Shown: positions 32,111-43,582 of the stretch, piece after piece
Layout of the letters: the number at the start of each line of letters is the position of its first letter
Position numbering within the stretch: the first letter of the stretch is position 1
Assembly: GCA_948144175.1 (NCBI GenBank)
Contig: CANXME010002453.1
Coordinates: 1,668,001-1,732,000 of the forward strand
Origin: Closterium sp. NIES-65
Lineage: Eukaryota; Streptophyta; Zygnematophyceae; Desmidiales; Closteriaceae
Direction of reading: 5' to 3'
DNA length: 64,000 bases
The notes under the pieces: model-generated
What the model was told of the DNA's origin: nothing
What the model saw: only the letters and a program-made list of their open reading frames with translations
Database searches by the model: none
Translations under genes and position numbers: made by a program

Positions 32111-33668
32111 TACCCTATGGCCCCGGATATAGGCGCCATCCGATTAAGGCGCCGGCGCCTCTATCTGGAGCATGGCGCTTATGGCCGCTCCTCGATTATA
32201 AGCGCCCCCCCTAGAAAACCTTAACATATTATAAGCGCACGTGTAATTTTAATCTTATTTCTTGCTTAAAACGGTAACGAAATACATTTTTGCAGCGAGT
32301 CAGATTTCAATTTCGCTTCGTTTGACTCGCGAAGACCTGACTGGCTTCGCGTCCAGTCAGGATGTGCCGGCATGACGTGTCTTCGCCTTTGTGTGAACCC
32401 AGAATATCGCTTGCGCGAGATTCTGCTTTGCGACGCTATAACATTTCGACTCGGTTGAAATCAGTGCCCTAGATATCAGACTTCGGAGTCTGAATCAGAG
32501 TCCGTTCAGACTTGATTTTTGTACCTAGACTGAACTCAAAGAATTTATTTATGTACCTTGTCTGATTTCCAGAGTTTTTTCTTATGAGTTGTCTGAAATT
32601 TCAGCCTAATTTTACTAGGGTAGGCTGAGCCTCAGACTTGTATCCGGGGTACTTTCTGCGCGCTTATCGGAGCAAAGTTTCCTGGAAGTTTCCTTCAGAT
32701 ATGCCCACTTCCGAGATTGCAGTTGAGTGCCAGGACGTGAGCAACGCTGGGACATCCAAATACACTCGTTTGTCGAGAATATCTTCCAGTTACGCTGAGG
32801 AAAAAGTTGCGTGATTACGAGATTTTTGAAGAAAAAATCTCGTCACATGTAAGTTATCGCTAATGTATTGTAAAGAATAGGCGACTTTGATGCTGATTTG
32901 CTGAAAAAACATCTGCAGCACGCACTGGTGTGAATTGCGAAGTTCCTGATTCGTACTGAAAGTTTCGTGTGGCACTTTCTGATCCTCACATGCCACGCCA
33001 AGCAACAGTTTCTGCCTGCTGCCAACTCAGCTGCGTGGCACTTGGCCCATCTGATACAGATTGGGTGAACGATCGAATCGCTTGAAAAAGCAAATCCAAA
33101 ACTGACAAAATCGGCACACATGTGAGAAAATGGGTACAGAACGGTAATCACACACACGAGAAAACGAAATGAGATCAGCAGAGCAGAAACAACCATGCGC
33201 TGCACGTGACAAAAACACTGGAACGCCGCCGACATGAGCAGAGGCGATGCACGAGCACGAGCACGTTGCCTGATGCGTTGGTATGGTAGGTTGTAATCAG
33301 CCTACATGCTATTATAACTGCTTTTACGAAACTGCATGAACATCTTCAAATTTGAATTAACTCTGACAATTCAGACAAAAAAATTTGTGCTTGTCTGAAT
33401 TTTCAGACTAAAATTTTGAGGCACCTCTGACAGACAAAGTTCCAGGAGGGGTGTACTCTGAGGCCTCTGACTACCTCAAAACGAATCTAGGGGCCTGGTT
33501 GAAATGGCAAGAAGAAAATGAACGATTTGGTGCTCTAAATATATAATTTCTTATCTTTCATTATATAAGCGCCGGCGCTTATGGCCGTTACTCAATTACA
33601 AGCGGCCCCCCTAAAAAAAATGATTTTTTTATAAGCGCATATGCGCTACTATCCGGGGCCATACGGTA
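32111..33668. mobile_element. Non-autonomous DNA element with terminal inverted repeats
   Basis: Left end TACCCTATGGCCCCGGAT and right end (reverse complement) TACCGTATGGCCCCGGAT form near-perfect terminal inverted repeats. Subterminal blocks rich in GCGCTTATGGCCG and ATAAGCGCC recur near both ends in the same orientation. It is 1.56 kb with no recognisable transposase. It starts 82 bases after the HMGS stop. A copy of the right 264 bases plus outside flank lies at 48839-49124. Superfamily not assigned; a TA target duplication is possible. Confidence 0.75.
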
Positions 33669-33690
33669 GCTTTTGATTCAGGTACTCCTA
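33405..33690. repeat. Direct repeat, left copy (flanks the retroelement block)
   Basis: This 286-base segment, the right end of the TIR element plus 22 bases beyond it, is repeated at 48839-49124 with about six differences. Because sequence outside the inverted repeat is shared, the two copies do not look like independent transpositions. Confidence 0.93.
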
Positions 33691-33801
33691 TGTCAGAATG
33701 AGGAATGAATGGTTCCATTGATGTTTGTTGGGGTACATATAACAAACCCTAACTTCTGTACCCCCTAAGACAAACCTCACTACAGGCTACAACATTTGAC
33801 A
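33691..33801 (-). repeat. Copia 3' LTR
   Basis: 111 bases, about 97% identical to the other LTR, bounded by TGTCA and TGACA. Confidence 0.93.
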
Positions 33802-34004
33802 CACCCCCATAGCCTAAGTGAGGGGTGTCTAGCAAAATCAAAAAGAGTACGGTCACAAGACCAGTCCAAAAGAAAACAAAGCTCAGGGTGGATCACAACG
33901 TCACCACACACTCTGAGCACAAGCAACAGTGGCCACAAGGCCAGTCCAAGAGATCACAAGTATATATAGCAAGTGTACAGACGAAGCAGGCAATAAACTC
34001 AAGT

Positions 34005-37000
34005 CTACACATGACTAGAACCTGAGTGAACAAGGCCTAACTGCACACAACACCTCTGGTGGTCACAAGGCGGAAGCGCCTTGGTGAAGATGTCTGCAGT
34101 GTTGGCCTCGGACTCCACGAACTCGAAGCGAGCCTGTCCACGTCTCTGCAACTCTCGCAGAAGAAAGTACCTGACGTGAATGTGCTTCACTCTGCTCTCC
34201 AGTCGCGGCTCACGACAGAGGAGGATCGACGCCTTGTTGTCAGTAAACAAGGTCGGTGCAGAGCTCGGCCGCTCACCAAGGTCGGCGAGCAAGAAGGTCA
34301 ACCACCGCAACTCCTGTGCCGCCATGGCACCAGCGTAAATCTCAGCCTCAGCTGTAGAGGTCGAGACAGAAGAGGAGCGCGTGGAACGCCAGGAAACAGC
34401 TCCAGAACCCAGACTGAAACAGTACCCCTGAGTAGACCTGTGAGTCTCAGCGTCGTCAGCGTAAGAGGAGTCACAATGACCAGTGAGTACGATAGACTGC
34501 TGCCCTCCAAGAACTAGCCCCACGCCTGATGTAGTCGCTAGGTACTTCGCCACCCTCACAGCTGCCGTCCAGTGAACAGGACGGTGTCTCCCTGGCGCAA
34601 CAAAGCGCGCAAGGATGCTGAGAGGGAAGGCGAGGTCCGGGCGAGTACAAGTCATCAGGTACATGAGGCAACCCACAAGCTCTGCGTAGGGACCACTAGG
34701 CTCAAACGGCTCGTCAGGAAAGGGACCAGTGAGTCTGTGGTCAACAGCGAGAGGTGTGCGCTGTACGGTGGAGTGCTGAAGCCCGAACCGCTGAAGGACC
34801 TGCTGCACCATGTGTGACTGTGAGAGTGTAATGGTGCGAGCGGCTCTGTCCCTGGTGATCTGCAGGCCAAGGTAGTGGCGCAGCTCACCAAGATCAGTGC
34901 ACGTGTGTCTCTTCTACAGTTCGGACTTCACGTCTGCCAAAGCAACCCTGTCCGGAGTGGCGAAAACGAGGTCGTCGACGTAGACCTGAACAAAGAACGG
35001 TGTGGAGCCACGACGAACGAACAGCGACGGGTCGGCAGAAGACGGCTGGAACCCAAGGTCAGAGAGGGTAGAACGCAGAGTGTCGTGCCACTCACGAGGG
35101 GCCTGGCGAAGACCGTAAACAGGTCGCCTCAGCCTCCACTGGGTCCCAGGAGGGAAAGTGCCAGTGAAGGCCGAGGGACGACGTAACCAGACCTCCTCGT
35201 GTAGGCTGCCCTGAAGGAAAGCAGTGGAGAAGTCGAGAGAGTGTAACTCGTAGTCTCTCTGTGCTGCTACGTGTAGTAACACCCGAAGAGTGGTCATCTT
35301 CGGGGTAGGTGCGAAGGTCTGAAAGAAGTCAACTCCCTCGCGCTAACTGAAACCTCTAGCCACGTAGCGCGCCTTGAAGACCGGGGGAGATCCCGGTGGC
35401 CGCTTCACCCTGTAGATCCACATGCCGTCGACTACGTTCGCCCCAGGGGGGGGAACCTCATCGACGTAGGTGCCTGTGGATCTGTAGGAGGCCATCTCTG
35501 CGTCCATGGCAGCTCTCCACTGAGAGGCCCAAGGCCCTGACACTGCCTCAGCGTAAGTGCGAGGAGTCGGAATGTCAAGGGCGTCGGGGTCACCCTCAGG
35601 GGCGAGGAGCATGGCACAGAGATGAGGGGAAGCGGCCGCCAGGAACTCTAGCTCAAACTGCCTGTCCTCTAGGGCGTCACAGCCAAGGGCAGACACACCC
35701 CCGACGGCCAGAGGTCTGGTAGGAGGAGCAGCCACAAGCGTGGTGGCGTAGTCAAGGCGACGGGTAGAGGCAAAGTCAGTAACTGCGGCAGTAAGAGCGG
35801 ACACAGAGGACACAGAGGCACGAGGGTGAGTAACAAGAGAGGCGAGAACACGAGAGACAACAGGACGGTACGTGCGGTAGTAGTCAGTGACGGGAGCAGG
35901 GAGCGACACGGTGAGGGCCGACTCAGGAGGAGACGGAAGCACAGACTGAGACAGACGAGGTGGACTAGAACAAAGTAAGGCAGTACGAAGGTCAGTGAAG
36001 GGAACAGGAGACGAGGGACGAGCACGAGGGGAGCGACGAGTAGCCCAAGAACGAGACGGAGGAGGAGAGGACAAAGGCGGAGAACTGGAGAAAACAGCGG
36101 GGGAGGAGTCAGGCGGAGGAAACGTGAGACCGTAGACAGGAGGAGAGGCGGAGGAGGGAGGAGAAGGGGAGGGGAGACCAAGGGCCCGAAGACCCGAGAC
36201 AGGAGGAGGAAGTGGCTGCTGCTGCTGCTGCTGCGACTGCTGCTGCTGCGGACGCGGCTGCTGCTGGGACTGCTGCTCCTGCGGGTCCAGCTGCTGCTGC
36301 TGCTCCGCCAGCCGCTGTAACTCCCTCTCCTCTCTCTCCAACGCCAGCTGCTCGTCACGGGCACGGCGAACACGAGCCTGGTGCCTAGTCGGGTAGGGGT
36401 GGGGGGGCGGAGTAGTGTCCGAAGCAGCGGCAGCTCTAGAGTCAACCCCCGAAGAACCAGGCGCACCACCCCCAGAGGCAGCACTAACACCAGCTCCAGA
36501 CCCAGGCTCACCTGAACCCGAAGGAGGCGCATCCTCACCACCAGAGGGAGCACCCCCAGTGTCCGCGCTGCCAGCACCAGCTCCCGGACGACAAGAGTCC
36601 TCTGCACCCACCGGGTCAGCTCCAACTCCAGAACCAGAAACTCCAGCTCCAACTCCAGCACCCCCAGAACCAGAAACTCCAGTGCCTCCTCCAGCTCCAC
36701 CTCCTGCTCCAACACCAGCTCCACCTACAGCTCCAACACCAGCTCCAACACCAGCTCCAACTCCAGCACCCCTAGAACCAGAAACCGGTACAGGAACAGG
36801 CGCAGCACCAACCTCTCGAGAGCTAGCACCAGCGGCACGCTGCGAGGAGGACTGTGGGGAGGGAGGCTTTACCGGAGGGGTTACCGAAGGAGGAGGGGTA
36901 GCCTGGGACACACTTGACGGGGCTGGACCAGGGGGGGGAGGCTGTACCGGGGGAGCAGGAGGGGGAGCGGCAGTTAGGAAGAGGGGGGGAGGAGGAACCG

Positions 37001-40000
37001 GGAGACCTCGACTGGGGTACCTGACGTAGTACGGAGTGGACTCCTCGAAACGGACGTCACGGGAGTCAAAGAACCGGTGAGAGGGAGGGTGGTAAAAGGT
37101 GAAGTCAGAGGAGTCCTCAGGGAAACCAAGGAAGACACAGGGGACGGCACGAGGCGAGAGCTTGTCCGCGGAGGTGTCGCGGACAAGAGCCAAGCACCCC
37201 CAGACACGAAACCGCGACGCAACACCAGGGGACCCTGTCCAAAGACTGGTCGGTGAAACCTCTGGTCGAGAGACACGTGGCCAGAGGTTCAGCTGGTGCG
37301 CGGCGTACCTGACCGCGTAGGGCCACAGAAAATGGGGGGCACAGGCGTGAGTCAGGGAGGTGCGGGCGATCTCCATGACCAGGCCTATGCGGCGCTTAGC
37401 AACCCCATTCTGCTGTGGGGACTCTGGAAGCGTCCAGGACTGACGAATGCCCTGCTCGCGACAGAATCCAGCGAGAATGCCGGAGCGAAACTCACCCCCA
37501 CGGTCGGAGTGGAGACAGCTGACACGACGACCACGAGTGTCCTCGGTGGTGAGCAACCACCTGATCAGCGTAGAAGTCACCTCAGACTTCTTCGCCAGAG
37601 GGAACACTGTGGTGTAGCGGGAGAAGTCTTCAACGACCACCAGAAAGTAACGCTCACGCTCAGGGCCTAGACGAGGGGCGGGGCCCCAGATGTCCAAGTG
37701 AAGCGTCTCAAAAGGCTCGGTGGCCGGACGAAGGGAGGAGGAGTGAGGGGTGGCGCGCAGCCTACCCTTGACGCAGGGACGACACGGCGGCGCAAGCAAA
37801 GGCGGCAGCGACGGCAAGACACGTGGGAGGCCTAGGACAAGACGCTGACTAGACATAGCACGCAGACAAGGAAGGGACGGGTGCCCCATCCGGTGGTGCC
37901 ACAGAACGGTGGGGTGGGCAAGCGACCGGCAGGAGCACGACGCAGCGACTGGAACAGACGTAGGAACCTGACACGACACAGACACCTGGGGGGACGAAGC
38001 AACCTGGTGAGACGCGGGGACCCGAACGGGGGGGGGAACCGGGGGCAGTGGAAGTAGGTGGGGCTGCTGGTGCGGCCGCTGGTGCTGGTGCTGCTGCTGC
38101 TGCTGCGGCTGCGGCTGCTGTTGCTGCTGCGGCTGCTGCTGCGGCGCACGCGGGCCAGTGTGAAGAGTGTAGAGACCCGAGCCCGGCTCAGCAGTAAAGG
38201 TAGCAAGAGGCTGGTAAGAGTCTCCGTCAACACACACCGCAGTCTCTCCAGAAGGCTCAAACCACACACCCACGTGCTGACTCACGAGGGGTCGCACGCC
38301 CACCAAGTTCCGGGAGAACGAGGGGACGTGAAACCCAGTGAGAGACCCGGAGGGAGCAGCAGGACACGGTAAAGTGGTAGTGTGACGTGCAGTGACTGGT
38401 CCCGTAGTGGGATCAGCCAACGCTACAGAAACAGGCGTAGGAAGTGGTGTAAGTGTCGTGCTGTCCCGGAAGAAGCAGTGGGAGGCTCCAGAGTCCAGTG
38501 TGAACGACAGCGAAGCGTCCTCTGAGGTAGTCGCTGGTCTAGAGTCTACACAAGTATCTACACTAGCAACAGGCAACTTAGCAAGACTAGCACCTAAGCT
38601 AACAACACCAGAGTAAACAGAGTCAGAAACACTAGAGTCAACAACAGCATACATAGCATGAGGAGCACTAATCAGATCAACTAACTGCTCAGCAGACATG
38701 CCCCACAGAGCGGAGTCGTAGCGCTGAACCAGAGGAAGCCAGTCAGGAGCAGGACCGCCAACCCCGTAGGTCAACCGAACCGTGTCAGTGAGCTGAGCAA
38801 AGCACTGACCAGGGGGGTGAAAGCGGCCACAAGGGTGGCCCCGACGAGGACCTGTCTGAACCTGGTAGGGGCAGGGAGGGTAAGCCGCACCGCGCTGGGG
38901 CTGACGCAGCCCCGACCCCGGAGCCAGCTGCTGACGCTGCTGCTGCTGAGGCTGTTGGGAGGAAAGGGGCTGCTGTTGCTGCTGAAGGTGCTGCTGACGC
39001 TGAGCCTGGTACCACGCCGCTGCTCCACCTAGCGGGGCCGGCAGTACAGGAGGCGACTGACGAGCTCGGGGGTCGCCGCCACCAGCAGGTGCAGTGGAGT
39101 CACCAGCCGCTGCACGAGGGGTCTCTCCAGACGCTGCACTCCCACCACCCCCAGTCGCAACAGCACCCCCACTACCTCCGCTACCTCCGCCTCCACCTCC
39201 ACCAGAACCACCTTTCTTGCCCCCCCTGCCGCGGGACCGCGACGCAGTCGTAACAGCAGCCGCAGTCGTAACAGCAGCCGCAATCGCGTCAGTAGCGGCA
39301 GTGGCAAGAGAGGCAGTGAAGGTTGGTAACTGCGGGACTGTGCACCCGTGGAAGAGTGGGGGGGACACAGTACCAGAGGCGGCAGCTACCGAACGAAGGT
39401 TGCTCTCGACGTCCTTGAGTGCAGACTCAAGGACCTCGATAGTCAGCTCACTAGGGTGCTTCAGCAGAAGCGCGTCACGAACGGAGGCAAGGCGGTCAGG
39501 GAGGCTAGTGGCGATGAAATAGACAGTGATCGCCATGGGGGGAGGAAGCAGTGCAAGCTGTGCCTCAGTGCAAGCAGCGCGGTAACTAGCGTTGAGCGAG
39601 CGGAGGTGAGCGATCAAGTCAGCAGAGCGCTCAAACGAGGCAAGATCAGGAAACAGGAACGGGAGGAAAAGACGGCCAAGAGAGACAGTAGCGGGAGTAG
39701 AGTAGCGGGCCTTAATCGCAGTGAGGTACGCAGCAGCGGTGCGAACCTGAGTAAAGTGGACCTCCTCAGACTCAGGGAGGAGGCTGCTGAGTGCGATGCA
39801 GGCCGCAGCGTCACGCGACGTCCAAGCCGTCCGGTCAGCGCGCTGACGGGCAAAGCGAGCCGTAGCAGCGTCGTCAGGAGCAGGGCCTAAAGCTGTAAGC
39901 TCGGGGGGCTCGGGGAGGTCACCAGTAGCGTGTGACCAGAGGGTCTCGCCCCCCTGGACCTGACTCTCTAACAGACGGCGAGCGCGAAGAAGCCAGACGG

Positions 40001-40055
40001 AAAAGTCAAGTGGTCTACCGTCAGCGTCGAAACGAAGAACTCGCGGAGTCGCCAT
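34005..40055 (-). pseudogene. Copia Gag-Pol polyprotein with two in-frame TAG codons and altered integrase residue
   Basis: One frame of 2016 codons is interrupted only by TAG at 35343-35345 and 34914-34916. Order: Gag (residues ~1-330; UBN2-like), a Gln-rich stretch, protease (TLDSGASHCFF), integrase zinc finger (HHRMGHPSL...CRPCVKG), integrase core (LHLDIWGP; HSDRGGEF), a long Pro/Ser and Gly/Ala spacer, reverse transcriptase (LDFSTAFLQGSL; VYVDDLVF) and RNase H (TAEAEIYAGAMAAQE; SRVKHIHVRYFLLRE). Both TAGs fall where related elements carry Gln (before REGVDFFQTFAP; before KRHTCTDLGEL). The integrase motif reads QQNGVAKRR, so the usual catalytic Glu is Lys at residue 887 (codon 37395-37397). 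No frameshifts. The copy is probably dead but recent. Confidence 0.93.
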
Positions 40056-40079
40056 AGTGAGAACTAAAGCGAACGAACA

Positions 40080-40660
40080 GGCGAGTAAGAACCGGGGGGG
40101 AAGAGGACTCAGTTGCAGCGGAAGAGCGGGCTAGGGCGACGGGCCAGGACGTAGGGAGGGCAACGAGCCAGAGCCTAGGGTAGGGCGACGGGCCAGGGCC
40201 TAGGGTAGGGCGACTGGCCAGGGCTTAGGGTAGGGCGACGGGCCAGGGCTTAGGGAGGGCGACGGGCCAGGGCCTAGGGAGGGCGACGGGCCAGGGCCTA
40301 GGGTAGGGCGACGGGCCAGGGCGTAGGGCAGGGTGACGCGACGGGGGAAAGGGCGGGAGCGACGCGACGGGGCAGGGCGACGCGACGGCACAAGGCGACG
40401 CGACGAGGCAGGGCGACGGGACGGGGCAGGGCGACGCGACGGGGTAGGGTGACGCGACGGGACAGGGCGACGGGACGGGGGGGGAACAGGCGGGCACGAC
40501 GCGACGGGGGGAACGGGCGCGACGCGACGGGGGGAAAGGGCGTGACGCGACGGGGGGAAAGGGCGCGACACGACGGGGGGGAGGGGAAAGGGCGCGAGGC
40601 GACGGGGAGAAAGGGCTCTAAGCGAAGGGGGAAAGGGCGCTAGGCTCGGTACTAGGCGCG
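40080..40660. repeat. GC-rich tandem repeats in the Copia leader
   Basis: Between the 5' LTR and the Gag start lie imperfect units of the type GGGCCAGGGCCTAGGGTAGG and GGGGCAGGGCGACGCGACGG. Long open frames here on both strands are products of the repeat. Confidence 0.85.
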
Positions 40661-40752
40661 GTAACAACGGAACTGGTACGAACGAGAGGTAGGATCAGGC
40701 TCGGGAGGTACGAACGGAGAACGGAGGAACGGGATCCCACAGGATCCTAACC

Positions 40753-40764
40753 TAGCTGATACCA
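40753..40764 (-). other. Copia primer binding site
   Basis: Minus-strand TGGTATCAGC immediately after the 5' LTR; the classical initiator tRNA-Met primer site of Copia elements. Confidence 0.85.
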
Positions 40765-40874
40765 TGTCAAAATGAGGAATGAATGTTCCATTGATGTTGG
40801 TTGGGGTACATATAACAAACCCTAACTTCTGTACCCCCTAAGACAAACCTCACTACAGGCTACAACATTTGACA
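40765..40874 (-). repeat. Copia 5' LTR
   Basis: 110 bases, TGTCA...TGACA on the plus strand. On the plus side it is followed by a sequence unrelated to the flank of the other LTR. Confidence 0.93.
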
Positions 40875-41075
40875 GCCGAATGGACTCCAACTCTCGTTAT
40901 GTACTCGGCGAATTGTAATTCGCCGTTGCTTTGCTTCGTTACAGGCAGCTGCGCTTTCACAATACACATTTTTAGAAAGTGTTACACACTTTCGAAAAAA
41001 TCCATATTGAGAAAGCTTGCTTTCTGTTCTTGCAAAGGCAACTGGCTTAATTACAATTGGGTCTTCTGAGACATG
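40875..41075. repeat. Fragment resembling the left end of the DIRS-like element
   Basis: 40875-40992 matches 43159-43280 closely (GCCGAATGG...TTACAGGCAGCTGCGCTTTC...). The following ATTGAGAAAGCTTGCTTTCT is the reverse complement of the DIRS right end near 48813-48833. Probably the terminal piece of a second related element. Confidence 0.75.
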
Positions 41076-41865
41076 TGCAGCTGGAGCGTTGGAAACGTGG
41101 TGAGTGTAGTTGCGGTTGATGACATTGACGAAATGCCGGGAGGGGCGGCGTTGGTGAGTCGTGGGCTCCATGTCGATGTCGTCCGAGGTGCTGTGCGCGA
41201 AGGTTGCTCGTGCTGTTGATGTGGATGTCCCTGGTTGTTGGTGCACCAGGATAGTGGTTGAAACTGGTGGTTCCCGTACTCTACACGCCCAATGTACGGT
41301 ACAACTTTTATCTTGGGATTTAGCTTCCATGTTCTCTGCTTTACCCTACACTTCCAGTCGTTTGATGTTCCGGCCGGAATAACTACAACGTGGGTGGATG
41401 TAAGGGTTTGAAGTGGTACTCGGGTGAGTGTGGTATTCGTCATGTTGGTTGGGTAGGAACGGTCACACAATTGCCGCCTTTTACTCCCAAACGCCCATTC
41501 AGGTGACAGCATGCAAGTCGTTTCAAAGTGCGCTTTTGCTTCCTTGTCGGGTGTTATCGAACAAAGTGGGATGAGAATGATGGCGAAAACCTATCCCATT
41601 GTCATTGCCCTTATTTGGAAGAACACGGAATGTGGTTTAAAAGTGTGTGAATACCAACTGGAGTCAAGTCAAGATTTTAAAACCAACTTGAGGTGCACTT
41701 TAACAGTTGCTTCCCGAGATTTCTGTGGGGCTCCAACCAGCCTTTATTGGTCACATTAAAAAGTAAATGGGGTACATAAAAAACCAAGGATGATCCAGTC
41801 ATACAAGCGAGCACATTGTTTGAAATTTTTGCCCATTTTACGGTAAGGCCAACGTGTGGACCTTC
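41076..41865. other. Unidentified sequence between repeats
   Basis: Minus-strand open frame 41051-41512 encodes an unrecognised, Thr/Pro-rich sequence. No domain seen; perhaps part of a decayed element. Confidence 0.35.
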
Positions 41866-42376
41866 GAGTCTCTTCCCCCCTGGGGGACGGCTCTTAGGCC
41901 ACGCTAGGACCCTCAGTCCCCTTCCCTCCCCTGGGGGACGGCTCTCAGGCCACACAGGGACCCTCGGTCCCCTTCCCCCCCTGGGGGACGGCTCTCAGGC
42001 CACACGGGGCCCTCGGTCCCCTTGCCCCCCTGGGGGACGGCTCTTAGGCCACACGGGGACCCTCGGTCCCCATCCCCCCCTGGGGGACGGCTCTCAGGCC
42101 ACACGGGGACCCTCGGTCCCCTTCCCCCCCTGGGGGACGGCTCTCAGGCCACACGGGGACCCTCGGTCCCCTTCCCCCCCTGGGGGACGGCTCTCAGGCC
42201 ACACGGGGACCCTCGGTCCTCTTCCCCCCTTGGGGGACGGCTCTCAGGCCACACGGGGACCCTCGGTCTCCTTCCCCCCCTGGGGGACGGCTCTCAGGCC
42301 ACACGGGGACCCTCGGTCCCCTTCCTCCCCTGGGGGACGGCTCTCAGGCCACACGAAGACCCTCGGTCCCTTCTTT
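41866..42376. repeat. 50-bp minisatellite, about 10 copies
   Basis: Unit of 50 bases containing CTGGGGGACGGCTCTCAGGC and CACACGGGGACCCTCGGTCC, highly homogeneous in the middle. Open frames across it on both strands are repeat products. Confidence 0.96.
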
Positions 42377-42659
42377 TTATTAGGAGACGTCCTTGGGTGC
42401 GCGTTGAGTTGATCCTGTCGTAAATGTAGTTCTCCCGCGCGACCAGTAGAGTCTTTAAAAGTGTTTTTCCGCACCCGTGGTGTTGAGCCTATTTTTCTGC
42501 CACCAAGTAACAATAGGAGCATAGAGATAAATGGAAAATAATCGAAGAGGTCATAACAGAAGAAAAACTTAAACTTAAAAGACTTGCAGCACGTAGGCAA
42601 CAAATGACGCCCAGTCGAACGACTTTAGGCGCTGCAGTAGCAATTTCGTAACTGCCGCT

Positions 42660-42960
42660 CCAGCGGCCATTTCGTCCCTCGAGCGCTGGTGGCGATTTTT
42701 CCACTGGCGCATGTGGTAATTTCGCCACATGCGCGCATGTGGCGATTTCGTCCCTGGCGCGCGGCAATTGGGCCAGTGGCGATTTCGTCCCTGGCGCGCA
42801 CCACTGGCGCCAGTGTCGATTTCGTCCCTGGTGCGCGCCATTGGCGCCAGTGGCGATTTCGTCCCAATCCTGCGCCACTGGCGCCATTGGCAATTTTGTC
42901 CCTAGCGCGCGCCACTGGCGATTTCGTCTCTGGCGCGCCTGTTGGCGTTTTGTCCGACGC
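42660..42960. repeat. Tandem repeats containing ACTGGCGCCAGT palindromes
   Basis: Imperfect ~30-base units combining GGCGATTTCGTCCCTGGCGC with CACTGGCGCCAGTG. The palindromic core allows cruciforms. Confidence 0.88.
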
Positions 42961-43582
42961 ACTTCGATCTCAGTTGAGCGCCCGCTAGTTACAGTCGCAC
43001 TCGTGATAGTTTGCCCTTAATGGAAAATCAAGCGCCTGGGTTGAACGTGCAAGTGAGTATTAGCTTAGAAGGTAGTTTCTAGCGACAAGGAAACGGTCGA
43101 GGTGGTTGGACGAGAATTGGAGTGAAACTGCAAAGTTCTGAAATGAAGTCGTGGGTGGAGGCCGAATGGCCTCCAACTCTCGTTATGTACTCGAAGAATT
43201 GTAATTCGCCGTTGCTTTGCTTCGTTACAGGCAGCTGCGCTTTCACAATACACATTTTTAGAAAGTGTTACAAACTTTCGAAAAAAAATAATTTTTTAAA
43301 CACACATTGTGTTTTTTAAAATTGTGTATTGTGAAAGCGAAGCTGCTTGTACTGCACAATTGGCATCGTCGAAGCGCGCTAAACGCCCTTCTCCAACTAC
43401 AAAAACCGTGGGTTGGAGTTCATTTCCCTCCACCCACGTTTCTCGATTTTCAAACGGCTCACTCAACACTTCTGCTCACGTAGTTTATCCCTCCGTCCAA
43501 GCTGGCTAGAACAAAATCGCTTCCTAGAGGCGAGTCACCTTTGACCTTACTCAACGATATTTTTAACTTCAATCGCTCAACG

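Larger units (their letters stand above)
33691..40874 (-). mobile_element. Ty1/Copia retrotransposon, almost full length
   Basis: Very short LTRs (33691-33801 and 40765-40874, about 110 bases, TGTCA...TGACA) differ at about three positions. A primer binding site TGGTATCAG, complementary to the initiator tRNA-Met 3' end, directly follows the 5' LTR on the minus strand. A polypurine stretch precedes the other LTR. One frame (40055-34005) encodes gag, protease, integrase, reverse transcriptase and RNase H in Copia order. The five bases outside the LTRs differ (tccta / gccga), so there is no target-site duplication. Confidence 0.95.

Noticed and set aside
35669..36724. 351-codon frame overlapping the Copia gene on the same strand, and plus-strand frames opposite it
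   Set aside because: Shadow frames of the GC-rich spacer in the polyprotein.
41816..42423. Open frames of 130-200 codons across the 50-bp minisatellite
   Set aside because: Repeat artefact; all share the same repeated peptide and lack any domain.
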